From NCBI RefSeq assembly GCF_010183535.1, contig NC_071332.1, positions 6,634,001-6,698,000 of the forward strand: 64,000 nt of DNA. The letters are read 5' to 3'. The stretch comes from Caenorhabditis remanei (lineage: Eukaryota; Nematoda; Chromadorea; Rhabditida; Rhabditidae). A program made the position numbers and the translations under genes. Below, in pieces: positions 12,210 to 25,450 of this stretch. The stretch's first letter is position 1. Each line of letters opens with the position of its first letter. The notes beneath the pieces were generated by a model that worked only from the letters and a program-made list of their open reading frames with translations, did not search any database and had not been told where the DNA came from.

Positions 12210-15200
12210 ATGGTATCTCTCAACGAAACTGATGATGGAGAATCAACACAGGAATGGTATCGGTTACTAGTTGTGGAGAAATCAATGTCTCTCTCCGACT
12301 TCATGACTTCTAAGAGGTTTTCATAAATTTGTTTTTAAATATCCATATTTCACATGTTTCAGATCTGGAATGCTATCCGACTTTCCCGATGAAAGAGAAC
12401 AAACAACAGAAGAATTAATCGAAGTAATCAGTAAATTTCCGAACGACTTTCTGCAAAAAGAAGAAGGTTTGCTGTGATTTTAAATAGCAACTAGATAAAA
12501 CATACTTATTTTCAGTTTCCCTTCTTCTCGACTATTTTCTGAATTCTATCGAATCATCAGCTTTGACTGGAGGAGCAGTAATTCGAGGAGTTCATCATTT
12601 AGTCTTGAAATCTAAAAATTTACCTGATAATTTTGAAGTTCCGTTAATGCGAGTTCTATTCAAGTGAGTAATGTTTGAAGTTTTCAACTGTATGATTATG
12701 ATATTTTCAGAGAAGGAAACATGCAAAGTTGGGCCCAAAAGGAACGTCAATTGCAATATGATATTCTAATCTGGTTGTTGAAAAATAAATTACAGTGTGA
12801 GTATTTTTAAATCAATATTTAAATATAAAAACCTTTTTACAGATCTGAAATGCCTGGGTCCCGACTTTCTTGCAACATATATGAAAAGTGTATCAGGAGA
12901 ACGAGATCCTCGTTGTCTTGTTCACATGTTCTCTTCATTCCTCGAAGTTTCTCATAATTTCGCATTGGGACCATTCACAGAAGATATGTTCGAAACTATT
13001 GCATGCTACTTTCCAGTAGAATTCAGGCCGGTGAGTTAAAAAAAAGAGAAAAAAAATCAGATAATCATGTTTGGTTTCAGCAAAAGAACGACACAATCAC
13101 GCGGGAATATCTGGCTGCTTCGTGTGCTTCTTGCCTTGTTTCATCGCCATCATTTGCTCCATTTTGCTTCCTGTTCATTGATGAGAAACTTAATGATGAC
13201 GACTGTTCTGACGAAGAGTACGAGGATGTTTTGAATCTTTTGGTTTGTAAACCTAATCCATTAAGACTCAATAATTGTATATATTTCAGATTATTGCATG
13301 TGAAAGCTTCCCCCCGCAGAAGAATCTGTCACTTCTCGAGCCGATTATTGATGGAATTCGAAAAGTTGGACTCAATCCAAAGAGTAAAGGCGAGATGCCA
13401 GCATATGTCGCTCAATCGTTTGAGGCATTGATGAAGATGTGCTTGAAATCATCAGCAACGAATCCTCGAGCAATCGATGGAGTCGTTGCGACAATAATTG
13501 AAAGTAAGTCAGAAAAATTAATGTACTTATCAAATGAAAGATGTTTTAGATTCGGAACCGTTTGTCCTTCAAGCCGAGATGGGTCTTTGCAAAAAGGCTT
13601 TGACTCTCCTTTGTTGTGCTTTCAACTCGTTAACTGAGAAGCACTCGCAGTTAATTATGAATCAAGTCATCGCTTGGATTCTTAATTTGATTCATGGTAA
13701 TTCATTGGGTTCGGAAAAAAATATTCAAAAGTTAATCTTGAAGGAGACAGTGTGAATGCAGCTGGAAATAAAGCGGATATCGTCCAAGAAGGCCTCGAAT
13801 ATCTCATTGAATGGATTCAACTTGCATCAAAGAATCGAGAAAGCTCACTTGGAGCTCTGAATGTTTTCGAACAAAGCATTTTCGAATCTTGTTCGAGAGC
13901 TAGAGAATTCAAACCACGTGAAGCTATGACAGCAATTTATGAATGTGCTGCGATTTACTTCGAAGTTAAATGCGAATCCGAAGAATTGATTAATCAAAGT
14001 CGTAGCTACATTGCTCTTGCTCTGCGTACTCCAGTCGACACGGATTCAGAATTGCAAAGCCTTCTAAAACTAATCAGAATATATTCGATGAAATATTTCG
14101 ATCAGATTCAGATTGTTCTCAATGATAATCCGACAAGCACATGGAGTAAATTAGAATAAAGAAGAAACGAATAAAACTGAATCTTTTCAGATTCCGAAAA
14201 AGTGCTACCGATTCTTTGTGCAATCAGTTCTTCACACGAAGCATGGAAATCGCTGAAAGCCGAAATCGTTGAACAGCTGGAGAAGAAGATGAGGAATCCA
14301 ATAGATGGATCACTGGAGTGTTATATTCAAATGATGACAGCAAGCACTGAAAACAAGGAACTGTTTTTGGAGCACTTCGAAACATTTGAAAATGTTTTCT
14401 TCAAAGTGGATTGCGATGAGTCAGAGAGTATTTCAAAAGTGATGCAGTCGATTTCTTTATTACTCACGAATGACGATCATGAGAAGTTTATGAAAAGAAT
14501 AGCTTCGCGTTACATGGAATTGGAAGGCTCCCAGCTTTTACAGTTTGACAAGAAGTACATTCTTTCGTATCTTCAATATAAGAATACGAAAGATCTGCTA
14601 GAAACTACCAGAAGGAAAATATCAGATAGATCAATTCGTCAGCTCTTTTTTGCAATTGTGAATAGATCCAGCCCTTCAGAGCCTTCAGAAGTTCCAGAAC
14701 AGTTAAGGTTTATATCATTGAACTGGAACTAATTCATGTTTTTCAGGTATCATGTTGTTGAAGTGAAAGCAAAATTGCTGAAAAATGCGCCTCGTTGTTT
14801 GACTATCTTCGACGAGTTTCTAACAAAAGTTGCATCTGATGATTCAGAAAGTCCCAGTTCCTCTTTCGAATATCTTCTAGATTTCGAAAGTGCTGATTCC
14901 AATTCTGAAAAGTGCCGATACGAAACAGCGAGTCCACTTTGGAGACAACGGATTTTCTGTCAGATTGTTCCAATTTTCAAAAGAAAGTTTGAGGAAGCTG
15001 GCGATAAGAAGCATAGACTGGTAGAGATGCTCCCGCATCTTCTGAAGTTTGCAGTTCCATTGGATGCCCAGCAGTTGAATAAACAGTTCGCGATGGTAGG
15101 TTACATACATGTTTTTCAGAAACTATTCTAATCTAAAATTGCAATCTTTCAACTTCTAATTGAATACCTATAACACCTTGAGAAAGGTTCAGTCTTATTT

Positions 15201-15695
15201 TAAAACATGTGAAAACTTGTTTCAGTTGTTGCCTGTCTTGATTCAAACAATCAGTTTGGAAAGTGCCATACCAAGTCATGTCACACGGACGATTCCAATG
15301 TTTTTGACAATTTCGGAACCTCTTATATCGGATGATCTTCATACGGTTCTGAATTATTTATGCTCGATCGCCAGAAATAATGAATCAAAAATGGTTAGTG
15401 TGTTTTACTTCCACAACACATGTTCTTTTTCTAATTTGATTTTTTGGTTCAGACCAACTTGGAGGATGCGTTGAATGGTTTGAACATTCTAGCGCGTCGA
15501 CAGCCACCGAAGTCGTTGCATTCTGAAGTACCACTTGTGGTCACGTCAATCAACAAAATCCTAGGTCACAAAAAGAGGTTGTTACGAATGATGGCGGCTG
15601 ATGTGAAAAACAATTGGTAAGGCGACGGGGTGTGACAGATTATAGATTTGAAATATGATTGTTATCATTGCAGGGAGATGGTAATCACCAAGTAG
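12210..15695 (+). CDS. mms-19: MMS19 cytosolic iron-sulfur assembly protein
   Basis: HEAT-repeat adaptor of the cytosolic iron-sulfur targeting complex. It docks apo-proteins such as helicases and polymerases of DNA repair and replication. Fourteen exons in phase give about 925 residues, somewhat shorter than the human protein. The N-terminus has the conserved run around LLDYFLNSIE and LTGGAVIRGVHHL, and YFPVEFRP follows near 13020. The remainder is leucine-rich alpha-helical repeat sequence. The C-terminal part has SLESAIPSHVTRTIPMFL (15256-15310) and the end is NNWEMVITK, whose last six codons lie in a tiny final exon (15674-15695). The start is the first ATG, right at a TTTTCAG acceptor. 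C. elegans C24G6.3 is the remembered counterpart. Confidence 0.9.
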
Positions 15696-18404
15696 ACATC
15701 GTCGTGCCAATTCCGGGTCACTCGCGGCGGCAAACTAGAATTCCTCATTGTTGTTAACACTTGTTTGTTTTTTCGTTTCTATTGTTCGCATTTTTCAGAA
15801 ATTTGAATACCTTGAATGAATGTTATTTTTCCCTTTTCGGGGTGGGGTGTTCCCAGTTTCAGACAGTTTTGATCAATTTCACAATTCGTTTTATTCATTC
15901 AACACAATTTTTAAAGATTGGCTCTTTTTTCGTGTGCATGTGTGTTTTATGCTCAATTTCAGAACGAAGTGGGCGAAAAATTGCAGAGTTTGTGGGCGTT
16001 CTGACGTGATGGTGTTTGCACAGTTCGCGTAGCTACCGTAATTCGTGTCACATTGTTTCAGCAAATAATGCTATTTATAATTCTGTTCAAAAACTCAGTT
16101 TCCTGACTATTATTCAGAACATTTTTGAGAAGAATTAGTTCAGTTTATCTAAACCCAAAAATAAAAATATTGCAACCTCAATTTTCGGTGCGATTGAAAT
16201 TGTTTGGAAAGGTTTTGTGGTACTATGCCAATAATGTGTGAATCTTACCGTACCTCAAACAACCATCCGAACTCCAACACCAGCGTCTTCTAGACGGCTC
16301 CAACGAATATATTTACAAAAGTACACGATGGTTCTCAAAAGAAAAAAACCCATTACCATCATGAATAAAGCACACATACAAATACCCAATACCGCTCGTC
16401 CAGCCGTTATTTGGGTTGTCTCTGACTGTCAACCCAACCACACAATATACATTGTGATTCGAGAACATGCGCATTTCCCGATGTGACCGACCGGTTCGAT
16501 GTTTCTTACCCCCGACGCTTCGTTTCTCTCTCTCGGCCCGAGAGATTCGGCGCTCTTTCTGCCATTGCGCACTGCATCGATTCTCTCGCAATTTTTATTT
16601 ACTGTTCTTTTCACTCTCCGCCTGGGCTTTCATTTATGTTTAGCGGTTAGAGAAAGTGAAAACTCGGGACTCACTTTCACTTTTATTGATTGATTTCAAT
16701 GGTTTTCTGGACGTGATCTACTTCCAATTGACTTGATATAGATACCGTAATCTGTTTTCCGTCTTCGCCCAATTCCTTCAGAGCAAAGACCGGAAACCAG
16801 CTTCTTCTTCTTTACCAATCACTCGTGACATCACATTGAAATACAACCTCTTCCATAGCTGAACCAGTTCTCATATGTTGTTTGACGTCAGATCTTTCAT
16901 GCCGTGTCGAAAGATGACTCATTTTAAAATAGGCCATCATTCTGTCAAATCAGTGAATTATCAAGCAGCCGGTTAACCTTTTACTACTGTTTTTTTATTG
17001 TTTGCATTCCATGAGTAGCTTCTTTTTTGAGAATCTTTGGGGAAGGCTGAGTGATATCATTGTAGCTGAAAAATCTTGCTGCCAATTCATTTCGAATTCT
17101 GTGAGTTGTTCTTCTTTTAAGTTTATCTATTATTTTGGAATGAAAAACTTTTTGCTACGATCTCGAGAGTTACTCCAGTCTCAAGTAGTGCTATCGTGTT
17201 TAATCTCACTGATTTTGAACGATTCCCATCGTGAAGTTGTTAGCAATCAAATTATTTGTATTATTCAGTCTAAATCTTTTTTTTCGTATTGTAAAACTTT
17301 CTTGTAGAAGCTCTTCCTAGACAAATATTCTATCTTCAACGTGAGCAGCTTATAGTCCCCAACTGTTAGAAATCATTTACCTTGAACGTTCACAACGATG
17401 CCATTAAAAATTTCAATAAATAACTTTCGAAATAGTATTTATTTGATTGACAATATTTATCTTTTGATAGCTTTCTTACACGAGCTCTTCCCAGGCAGTT
17501 ACCCGATTCTCTGTAAGGACCTCAACAATCCGACTAGAAGCCTCAAATTGTCACAATTATATTCTTTCAGTGGCCCCAGTCTAGACTTTAATTTTACTAG
17601 TTGAAACTTTTATAATAACGTTTCTAAAGTTCGAGATGCACTCCTTCTATGTTAAGCCTCAAAGTCAGAGATGGGAGAAATTGGAACTTCTGACTTCTCT
17701 ACGCCTCGTATCTCTAAATAGCTACAGTAGTTTTATTACCTACAACATTGAACATCTAAGTTCTTAAAATTCATCAAAACAATCATTGAACCCACATCTA
17801 ACCTCGTGACACTTTCTCAAATTTGACCAACTTTAACTGGAAATTAATGAAGAAATGTCATTTATGATGGTCTTTGTTCCAGTTCTCTGACCTTCTTTCA
17901 GTCAAAAAACAACTAACTTTCCATCTAATTGACATAAAAGTCGTAAATTCTCCATGCAGTTAGCAACTAAGTTCAAGTACATATGTCCACTCCAACCTTT
18001 CATTTCATCTCTTCTCTTTATCTCTATCTTCTCTACATTCTCACCCTCTCTCTCCAATTTTAACGGTATCTAAATCGCATCTGTTTCATGTTTTATTCCA
18101 TTTCGATCAAGATAAACTGGACGAATTCCGCGCAAAACGGTGTGTCCTTTTTCATCTCTCCCCGCTATTTTAGTTATGCACGCATGCTATCAGATTTTAA
18201 ATAACCGTCCCCTTTTGCCTTTTTTTCATTCAACAACTTTTGGAAAAAAATGGAGAAGTTCAAAGTTTAACCTGAAAATGATATCATTTCCTAATTTTAG
18301 TTTTTTTCTTTTTTCTTCAAGCATCCTGTCATTCGATTCACTCCATTCAATTATTTCCCTTTTTCAGTGTAATTATTTTCAAAACTGTTATCTATGAAAG
18401 TCAA
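15696..18404. other. 2.7-kb intergenic region upstream of the receptor kinase
   Basis: No exon set with consistent splicing and coding content is seen on either strand. Short open stretches at 16240-16600 and 17000-17300 lack homology that I recognise. The region holds AT-rich DNA and a long pyrimidine tract at 18000-18055. It probably includes the mms-19 3' UTR and the kinase promoter. Confidence 0.5.
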
Positions 18405-21400
18405 ATGAAACTTCGATTTCTTCTATTTATCGCCGGAGTTTTTTCAATTTCCAACCAGGAATTGGTTTCGAAAGCCGAAGGTTGCTTCCTTCGATGCGTT
18501 GCACAATGCGTCGCCTTTGTTGAAAAGGTAAGGCTATTGAAAAGAGTTATTTTTTCAAGTGTTGGGCAAAGTTCGCACAAATCTTTTTCTCACGTTGAGC
18601 AAAAAAGTTATTGTATTTATTTTGTTGGGAATATCCTTTAGTTATCATGTTTATATAACAATTTCTCAAAACTAGATAATGTGAAGATTCAGTAATCTAG
18701 CATTTGCTTAGAACTAGACGCATTTAAGGCACTCCAGATTTTTAAAATCGATGATCATAATATGAAAAAGGATTTCGAAACATTTCTGGAACTCCTCTTG
18801 TTTACAACTTTTTTTGTGATTTCTTGTCTTCTTCTCCAAACAAAAAACTACAGTAATTCTACTCTGACTCGGCTCTCTTCGAATCAAAATATTGACTTTG
18901 GTCGTCAATTAAACTTTCAATACAATAACATTTTTACGTCAGATTTCACTTTTTGACACCTACTCTTTCAATATTTTAAAGAATTGAAAGTTCAAGAAGT
19001 GTGAACTTTTATATTTTAATGGAGTAGAAGGGCGAAAAGTCTTCGAATAGTAAGTTATTTCTATGTTTCCAGGAGTCATCTTCTCTTCAATCGGTCGAAA
19101 CATGTAAACCACAATGCCAGAAATTCAACAACAATAATTTATGTGTAAGTCATCAAACCCTTGTTCTCTCCATCTTCCATCTCTTATTTCCAGATGGACA
19201 ATACTTGTTGGAGTACCTGTAATGGAGAGCTTGTCCCTGAAAGAACCCTTCCAGCCCCATCCAATTTGACTCTCAAAGGAGTCCGCGGTTTATCGTGGAA
19301 TGCTGTGCCGGGTGCTGTCATGTACTACATCGGGTATCGAACTATGAACAGTAAGAAGTTCACCAGTGACGATTTTGTGGTGAGTTACTTTGTTGGTCTT
19401 GCAAAAATTCGATTTCTCATTTCTCAATTTTTCTATCAGATTACGGAGAAACAGACCGTCGATTTGAGCACTTTGACAAACATCGATCCATGCTCCGAAC
19501 TCGAAGTCGCAGTAGCCGCGTTTTCAGAAGATGGGATTGGGAATGAGAGCAAGGAATTGAAGATTTCAAGTCCAAAACCGACGGCGAATCCGAAATTAGA
19601 TTTGTTGGAAATGGAATATTTTGTGAGTCATGGAAATACATACGTCAGCTGAAAAATTATGTTTTCGAAGATGACTATAATCGGGAAAAGTTCAAAAAAG
19701 TATCAGTTTGCACTATGCTCTGGGTGTAGAAATATAACAAAGAGTCAACATTTCAGAATACATTTTCTTTTTGTCATATGTCAGTGTAGAAGATAGAAAA
19801 TCAAACAACTGAAATTCAAAAGTTGAATAATTTCAGAACACCACTCTAGTCAGTGACTTCTACCAAGCCAATGCCACGGTTCATGTTGAATTCCGTTATA
19901 AGACTGATCGTGAGTTCACCTTAAATTATCCAAATGAAACTCTTAGATTTCAGCTTGGTTCCTCGGGCAAGACGACCTGGATGTGATGCCACTATTCCAC
20001 CTAATTTCTTGTGTAGACCCAGATTTGAGCCAAGGAATCCCAGTTCCTGATTTCGTACGTTTTCCTGTTAGATGGTCTGGTAAAATATTCGAAAAATTGA
20101 ATTTCAGATGGTCCACGTAGAAAACAGTACAATTTCCACATCCATTGGTTCCGATATGATGGACAGAAAGTGTCGTTATGTATACTATTTGCAGGTATTC
20201 TTTCTGTTTTCAGAGGAATATCTATTATCAAACAACTAAACATTTTTCAGAGTGTGACCAGCAAGAAATGTAACACAATGACAGAAATGCCGTCTCCACC
20301 TTCTTCGGCATTGCAAACAGTGCAAGTTGGTGGGTTCCCTAACACCTTTTAAGAGAGTAAACTTTTTATTTATTTATTTTAGATTGCGATATTGTGAAGA
20401 ACGCGCCATGCTTCAAAGTTCCAAGTTATCCATCTCCGATTTGTGGAATGGTGGATAGTGTTGCATTTTCTGTTTTGGTGAGTTTTAAATTTTGAAATCG
20501 AATGCTGTCAGTTGAAAATACTTGAAGAACTCTTCCCAAAAACACAATTTTAAAGGCTCGAGACCGTGAGGATTTCAATGATCCATCCGCCAACCTGACA
20601 GTCAATGTCACTTTCAAACCAGTCAGCCGAACCAACGAGCTTCCAACTCTCTACTACATCGGTATCTATGGAGCTGCTTCTGAATACAATACGAAAGAAG
20701 AGGAAGCATTCCTTGGTGTCAATATTACACATGTGCTCGGAAGAGAATCTAGTTGCAAGTCTTTTGATAGATCTGGAGCTTGTTTGGTAAGTACCACAGG
20801 TTTCGATCACTTCTGATTCATGGATTTCAGGCTGAAAATGTGAATCGATCGATTGTTTTACAAGGAATCCACCCGAAAACATTATATGGACTTACTATTT
20901 GTGCAGTTAAAGATCTTCGAAATCTCACCCTTCCGGATCTTACGAATGATTCGAAATCAGTGAGACCGAGAGCTGCTAAGATTATGCTTGTGGAGCACAG
21001 TAAGTTTCCAATCGATTCGCATGTTTCACATCCGACTGCACACTTATTCCAGCTCACGAAACTCATCAGTTTGTTCCTTACCAATTATTAATCCAACCTG
21101 CTGATTTCTCACTTACTAACACTATCGAAGACATTAATGTTTCTCGGAAAAGGAGACAGATTGATTCTGATCTTTATAACAACACTGAGTCCTTATCATC
21201 TGGGAATGGAACTTTGGAAGAAATGGACTCTGTTGGATGGAATATAACTGACGAATATCTCTGGGACAACTCAACATCGTCATCTGATAATTTCACTTCT
21301 GAATTCACAACAGAGGATCCTGATAACTTCACAACAACTACGATGCTGCCGATGTCACCGACGAAGGCTCCTGGTCAGCTAATTTGGTATATTTTGAATG

Positions 21401-23524
21401 GTTTCAAAACAAAAACCAACTAACCGTTTATTTGATTATCTAAGAAATATGCATATGAAAACATTCACAAAATAACCAGTCACTTACTAACAACAAAACC
21501 AACTACCTTTTTTAAAACCACACATTATTCTATAATTATGCACACGTACCAGTTGGAAATCCATCACCACTAAAATAAAATAGTTCCAGAGGACAAAAAT
21601 AACGCAGGAATGATCGTTGCCATCATTATTGGATCTCTTGCTGTAATTGGATTGGCTATTCCCGGGATATGGTTTTATTTCCGATGGAAGTCCGATAAGA
21701 AACTGAAATTCAAGATGGGTCAAATGGGAAAAACCAATTATAATGGAAACCCGTACACTGATTTTCCAATATTTGCTGCAAACAAGTACGTTCACTCTTT
21801 TTTGAATTGTAAATCTATTAAAATATTGTTTATTTAGAAACGATATCTGGGAAATCGAGCGACGAAATCTCATTATCCATAACGACAAGAAGCTAGGATC
21901 TGGAGCATTCGGAGCAGTTTACCTAGGAAAACTTATCGGAAAATCATTGGCTCATAAAGATGCAAACTCTCCACTTGGAATCAATTTGATGAGAGCAGAG
22001 AACTGTCAAGTTGCAGTGAAAATGTTGCCAGAATATGCAGATGAAATGTCGAAACATGAGTTTCTCAGAGAAATCGCATTGATGAAAACTCTAGGATACC
22101 ACGAGAGACTTGTCAACATGCTAGCATGTGTCACAGAATCCGAACCTCTCTGTCTTGTTGTCGAATATTGTGACAACGGAGACTTGCTTCAATTCCTTCG
22201 AGAACGATGTAAATATATGATGAAGCTGGATGATCTTGGAATCAACTACCACGATCCCCCAGAAAACGATAATTATGACACTAATATGATTGTGACATTG
22301 AAACAATTACTACAGTTTGCCGTTCAAATTAGTTACGGATTGGTTGGTTTCGATCTGTGGTGTGAACGTTACGGTCAATTTGATTTCTTTCAGGAATATT
22401 TGTCACAAAAAGGTTTTGTTCATCGGGATGTTGCGGCGAGAAATGTTTTGGTTCACGAGGGAACTGCGTGTAAAATTGGAGATTTTGGATTGTGTCGCTA
22501 TATTTATGCTGATCAATCACAGTATAAAAGCAAGGTGAGCGATAAAAAATATTTGAAATTCTGTAGTTACAATAATATTAGCAATAATCGTTTTAGCTGC
22601 AGATGTATAGTTTTGACTAGATGGCACTGTATAACTAATTGTCCTAACATTTCAAAATTAATTGGGTTATGTTAAGCTAATCTAGATCTCTGTTTTTGTA
22701 GTTGACAACTTTTTCGTGCGGGTCCTCACTAGAAAGTTATAGCCGGTTGGAGTGTTTTTGAAGTGGACGGTACAAAAAAGTTGTCAACTACAAAATTATA
22801 GATCTAGACTTCCTTGACAAAATACATTATTATTTGAAATTGAATGAGCTCTCAGTTTTCCACATCATATGTTTATTAGCGTCGAAAGGGCTCCAGGCAT
22901 AGTTTCTGCCCTTTGACCCTTCATTATATAAATTCATTTTCAGGGAGGAAAACTTCCACTAAAATGGATGTCTCCTGAAGCAATCCGTCACTACGAATTT
23001 TCAATTAAAAGTGACGTCTGGTCATTCGGAATTCTTCTATTTGAAGTCATTACTCTCGGAGGCTCCCCCTATCCAGGAATGCCTCCAGAAGACGTTCTCC
23101 CACATCTGGAGAGTGGTGGCCGGATAGAAAAACCGGATAATTGTCCGGAGAACTTGTGAGTTTTGAAATTCAGCATTTTACGCTTTTTACAAAATGATTT
23201 CAGCTACGACGTAATGATGCAGTGCTGGAGTGCAGATCCAGAAGACCGAATCGAGTTTTCTGATGTGAGAATGCAGTTGGCAACGCAGTTAGAAGATATT
23301 ACTGAAGATTATAGTTATCTGAAATTAGATGCAGCAAAGGATTATTATAATGTTCAATATGGTGAAGAGAAATTGGTAAGTAACAATAGTTAAAGTTTGG
23401 AAAACATTATTGTTTATTATTTCAGAAACCAGAAGTTGTGATAATTCCGGATGAAATAATCAAGCCATCGAAACTTATAATGGACGAATTATCAGTGAAG
23501 AATTTGAGGATCGAGGAGATTTAA
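18405..23524 (+). CDS. Receptor tyrosine kinase with fibronectin-type ectodomain (C24G6.2-like)
   Basis: Single-pass receptor tyrosine kinase of about 1,000 residues. A signal peptide ([16 protein letters not shown]) is followed by Cys-rich segments to about residue 75. A fibronectin type III-like domain ([18 protein letters not shown]) and further N-glycosylated ectodomain follow. Near residue 500 the sequence VSRKRRQID is a furin-type site. The membrane span is [17 protein letters not shown] (21610-21660). The kinase has the glycine loop [12 protein letters not shown] and VAVKMLP. An insert lies after LLQFLRERC. The catalytic loop is HRDVAARN, the metal motif DFGLCR (Cys where Ala is usual) and the APE-equivalent SPE. 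All catalytic residues are present. The tail has Tyr-rich sequence (EDYSYL, DYYNVQY). The large intron 22535-22944 contains a foldback repeat. AATAAA is at 23697-23702. The ligand is unknown. Confidence 0.85.
22681..22808. mobile_element. Foldback repeat (MITE-like) in kinase intron
   Basis: An inverted repeat about 128 bp long. The left arm (22681-22714) contains TCTAGATCT and TTTTTGTAGTTGACAACTTT. The right arm (22774-22808) is its reverse complement with a few changes. Diverged single-arm copies occur at 43972-44012, 52595-52628 and 62319-62352, which marks it as a dispersed non-autonomous element. Confidence 0.75.
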
Positions 23525-23828
23525 AAATTGTTGTTTTACTTTATTTTGATACTCAAACCAAATCAGTTTCTACTGAACGATTTGAACGTTTTTTTGAAAC
23601 TAAAACATACTTTAAGTTACGTGTACCGGTCTTTTCTTGAGGGTTTTCGATTGTTTTATCTTGTAAATTTCTTGTGAAAAAGAATGTATTCACTTTAATA
23701 AATAGTTAGTCTTTTCTTGAGAACAGTCTTTATTATAAAGTATGTAAATGAGCAGATTGGGAATTATCAAGACCTAAATACATAAATGAGGTATAGTTAG
23801 GGTTATCCAGAGGTTCAGAGAGTTATAA
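23525..23828. other. Convergent 3' intergenic region, kinase and ground-like gene
   Basis: Tail-to-tail spacer of about 300 bp. It holds the kinase polyadenylation signal at 23697-23702 and the 3' UTR of the minus-strand gene. Nothing else is seen. Confidence 0.6.
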
Positions 23829-25050
23829 TTATTTATGTTTGAATGCATAACAAGTTATATCATTCTTCTGAAGTTGACAGAACATTTCACTTCTTGCAAC
23901 ATAACTGAAATCATCAATCGAACAGAAGACAGAGAAGTATCCTCCAAGCTCGCTTTCAGCATTCTTTTGAATCAGACGTTTTGACAAAGCGACCGTTCGA
24001 GTGATATACTGAAATTACTGAAATACAAGAGAATTCTTCTCGACATTTCACCTTATTCATGAGATCCTTCAGTTTCTCACTGCTACACTTTGGATCTTTT
24101 GGCTCGTCCTCTTCATCTGTATCTCTGCGTGGCACGAATTGAGCAGTGAATATCTTGGAGGCCAATGCGATTACCTGAATAGTATACTTTTCCGAAAAGT
24201 TCCTCAAACAAACTATACATTTTTCTTCGATCGAAATTTGCATGGCGCTCCACACTTCCCGCAACAATCGTTAATTGGTGGCGGAAGAATGGACATTGGT
24301 TGTTGGCGTACTGTCACTGGCGGCGCTGTTACATAAGCGGATGGAAGTTGAAAAACTTGTGGAGTAGTGACTTGTGGCATCGGACGAGGCATAAAATATT
24401 GTTGGCATGCTGCAGGAAGTTGCATTGGGATATATGGAACAGGGCGGTACGGTAGTGGACGGGTCAGAAATGCTTCTGGAGAGTAACCACCTGGAAACTC
24501 TCGGATATAAGTGATGGATTGAGTAGGAATCGAGGAATTCAAGACACTCAAATCCAACTTGTTGTCCACTTTCTCTTCTGAAGTCACCGCGGAAGCGGGC
24601 TTCAGTTTTTCAAGTTCTTTTTCAAATTCATCATAATTCTGAAACATTTCTCGGTTTTAACAATTCAGATTTCCCTATTTTTACCATTTTACCAGTGGTT
24701 ACTGTAGCTTCTTTGTCGATTGAAGAAGAAATTACAGGGGGTGACACCTTCTGAGGCATTGGTTGAGGTAGTTGTTGAGGAGCAATTTGATAAGTGTTAG
24801 CAGGGTAATAGTACTGGAGAAGCTGTTGGGATGGCTGCTGGACAGGGGTGTATGATGGCTAGAAAACAAAAGAAAATAAACGAAATTACCCAATAATTAA
24901 CCTAATTACCTGATATCTCGTAGCTGGTTGTTGTTGAGCATACGTCTGATAATAACTCGTTGCTCCGCCTCCTCCACACATGTATCCACCACAATTAGCA
25001 CTCGAAGTGCCAAAAGAAAAGTACAAAAGTAAAAGTATTGGAGCTAACAT
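23829..25050 (-). CDS. Secreted ground-like (Grl) domain protein
   Basis: Secreted nematode protein of the hedgehog-related ground-like family, whose members are mostly cuticle or apical-matrix factors. Five exons (25050-24910, 24858-24685, 24638-24219, 24174-24052, 24008-23829) give about 345 residues. It has a signal peptide (MLAPILLLLYFSFGTSSA). A Cys/Gly segment (CGGYMCGGGG) follows. The middle is a long Gln/Pro/Tyr-rich region. A second cysteine cluster is CCGKCGAPCKF. The C-terminal ground-like domain begins PKCSSEKLKDLMNKY. Its hallmarks are SVFCSIDDFSYVARSEMFC and the closing TCYAF. The length is typical. A TATA box lies 64 bp before the start codon. I cannot say which grl number it is. 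Confidence 0.85.
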
Positions 25051-25113
25051 GATTCCCACGAAATCGAATCGAAATTTCGTTTGGCAAATGACTTTTTGCT
25101 ACGTTGCGTCACT

Positions 25114-25121
25114 CTTTTATA
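25114..25121 (-). promoter_or_regulatory. TATA box of the ground-like gene
   Basis: TATAAAAG on the minus strand, about 64 bp upstream of the ATG at 25050. This is a good TATA box, as is common in cuticle and secreted-matrix genes. Confidence 0.55.
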
Positions 25122-25450
25122 GAAGATTAAGAAGCTGAAACCAGAAGGATTTCGTGCCATCGACACTCATTATCGCTAATCTCTAAATGGTGACTTTGGT
25201 TGCGCTTCGCTGTTTCAAATAAGCAATTTTAATGGCTTTCTCTTTTTGGCTTTTCCCCCGTCAGGCTCGCTCTTTTCGAAGTTACTTTCAAACTACACAA
25301 CGATTACGAAAAAAGTGAAAACAGATTCTCTTTTTCATTCATTAAAGTACATGGACATGTTGTTGCGGAGACACGGTGCATTGCACTCTTTATAAACGGG
25401 TTTACAATTGTTGGAGATAGCGAAAGTCAATAAAATAAATAATATAGAAT
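25122..25450. other. Intergenic region between ground-like gene promoter and PTH2
   Basis: About 330 bp with upstream sequence of the ground-like gene and the 3' end of the PTH2 gene. No coding sequence is seen. Confidence 0.5.

Noticed and set aside
15696..25450. A syp-2 gene, expected from memory of C. elegans C24G6
   Set aside because: No small coiled-coil gene is visible around the receptor kinase; either it lies elsewhere or the order differs.
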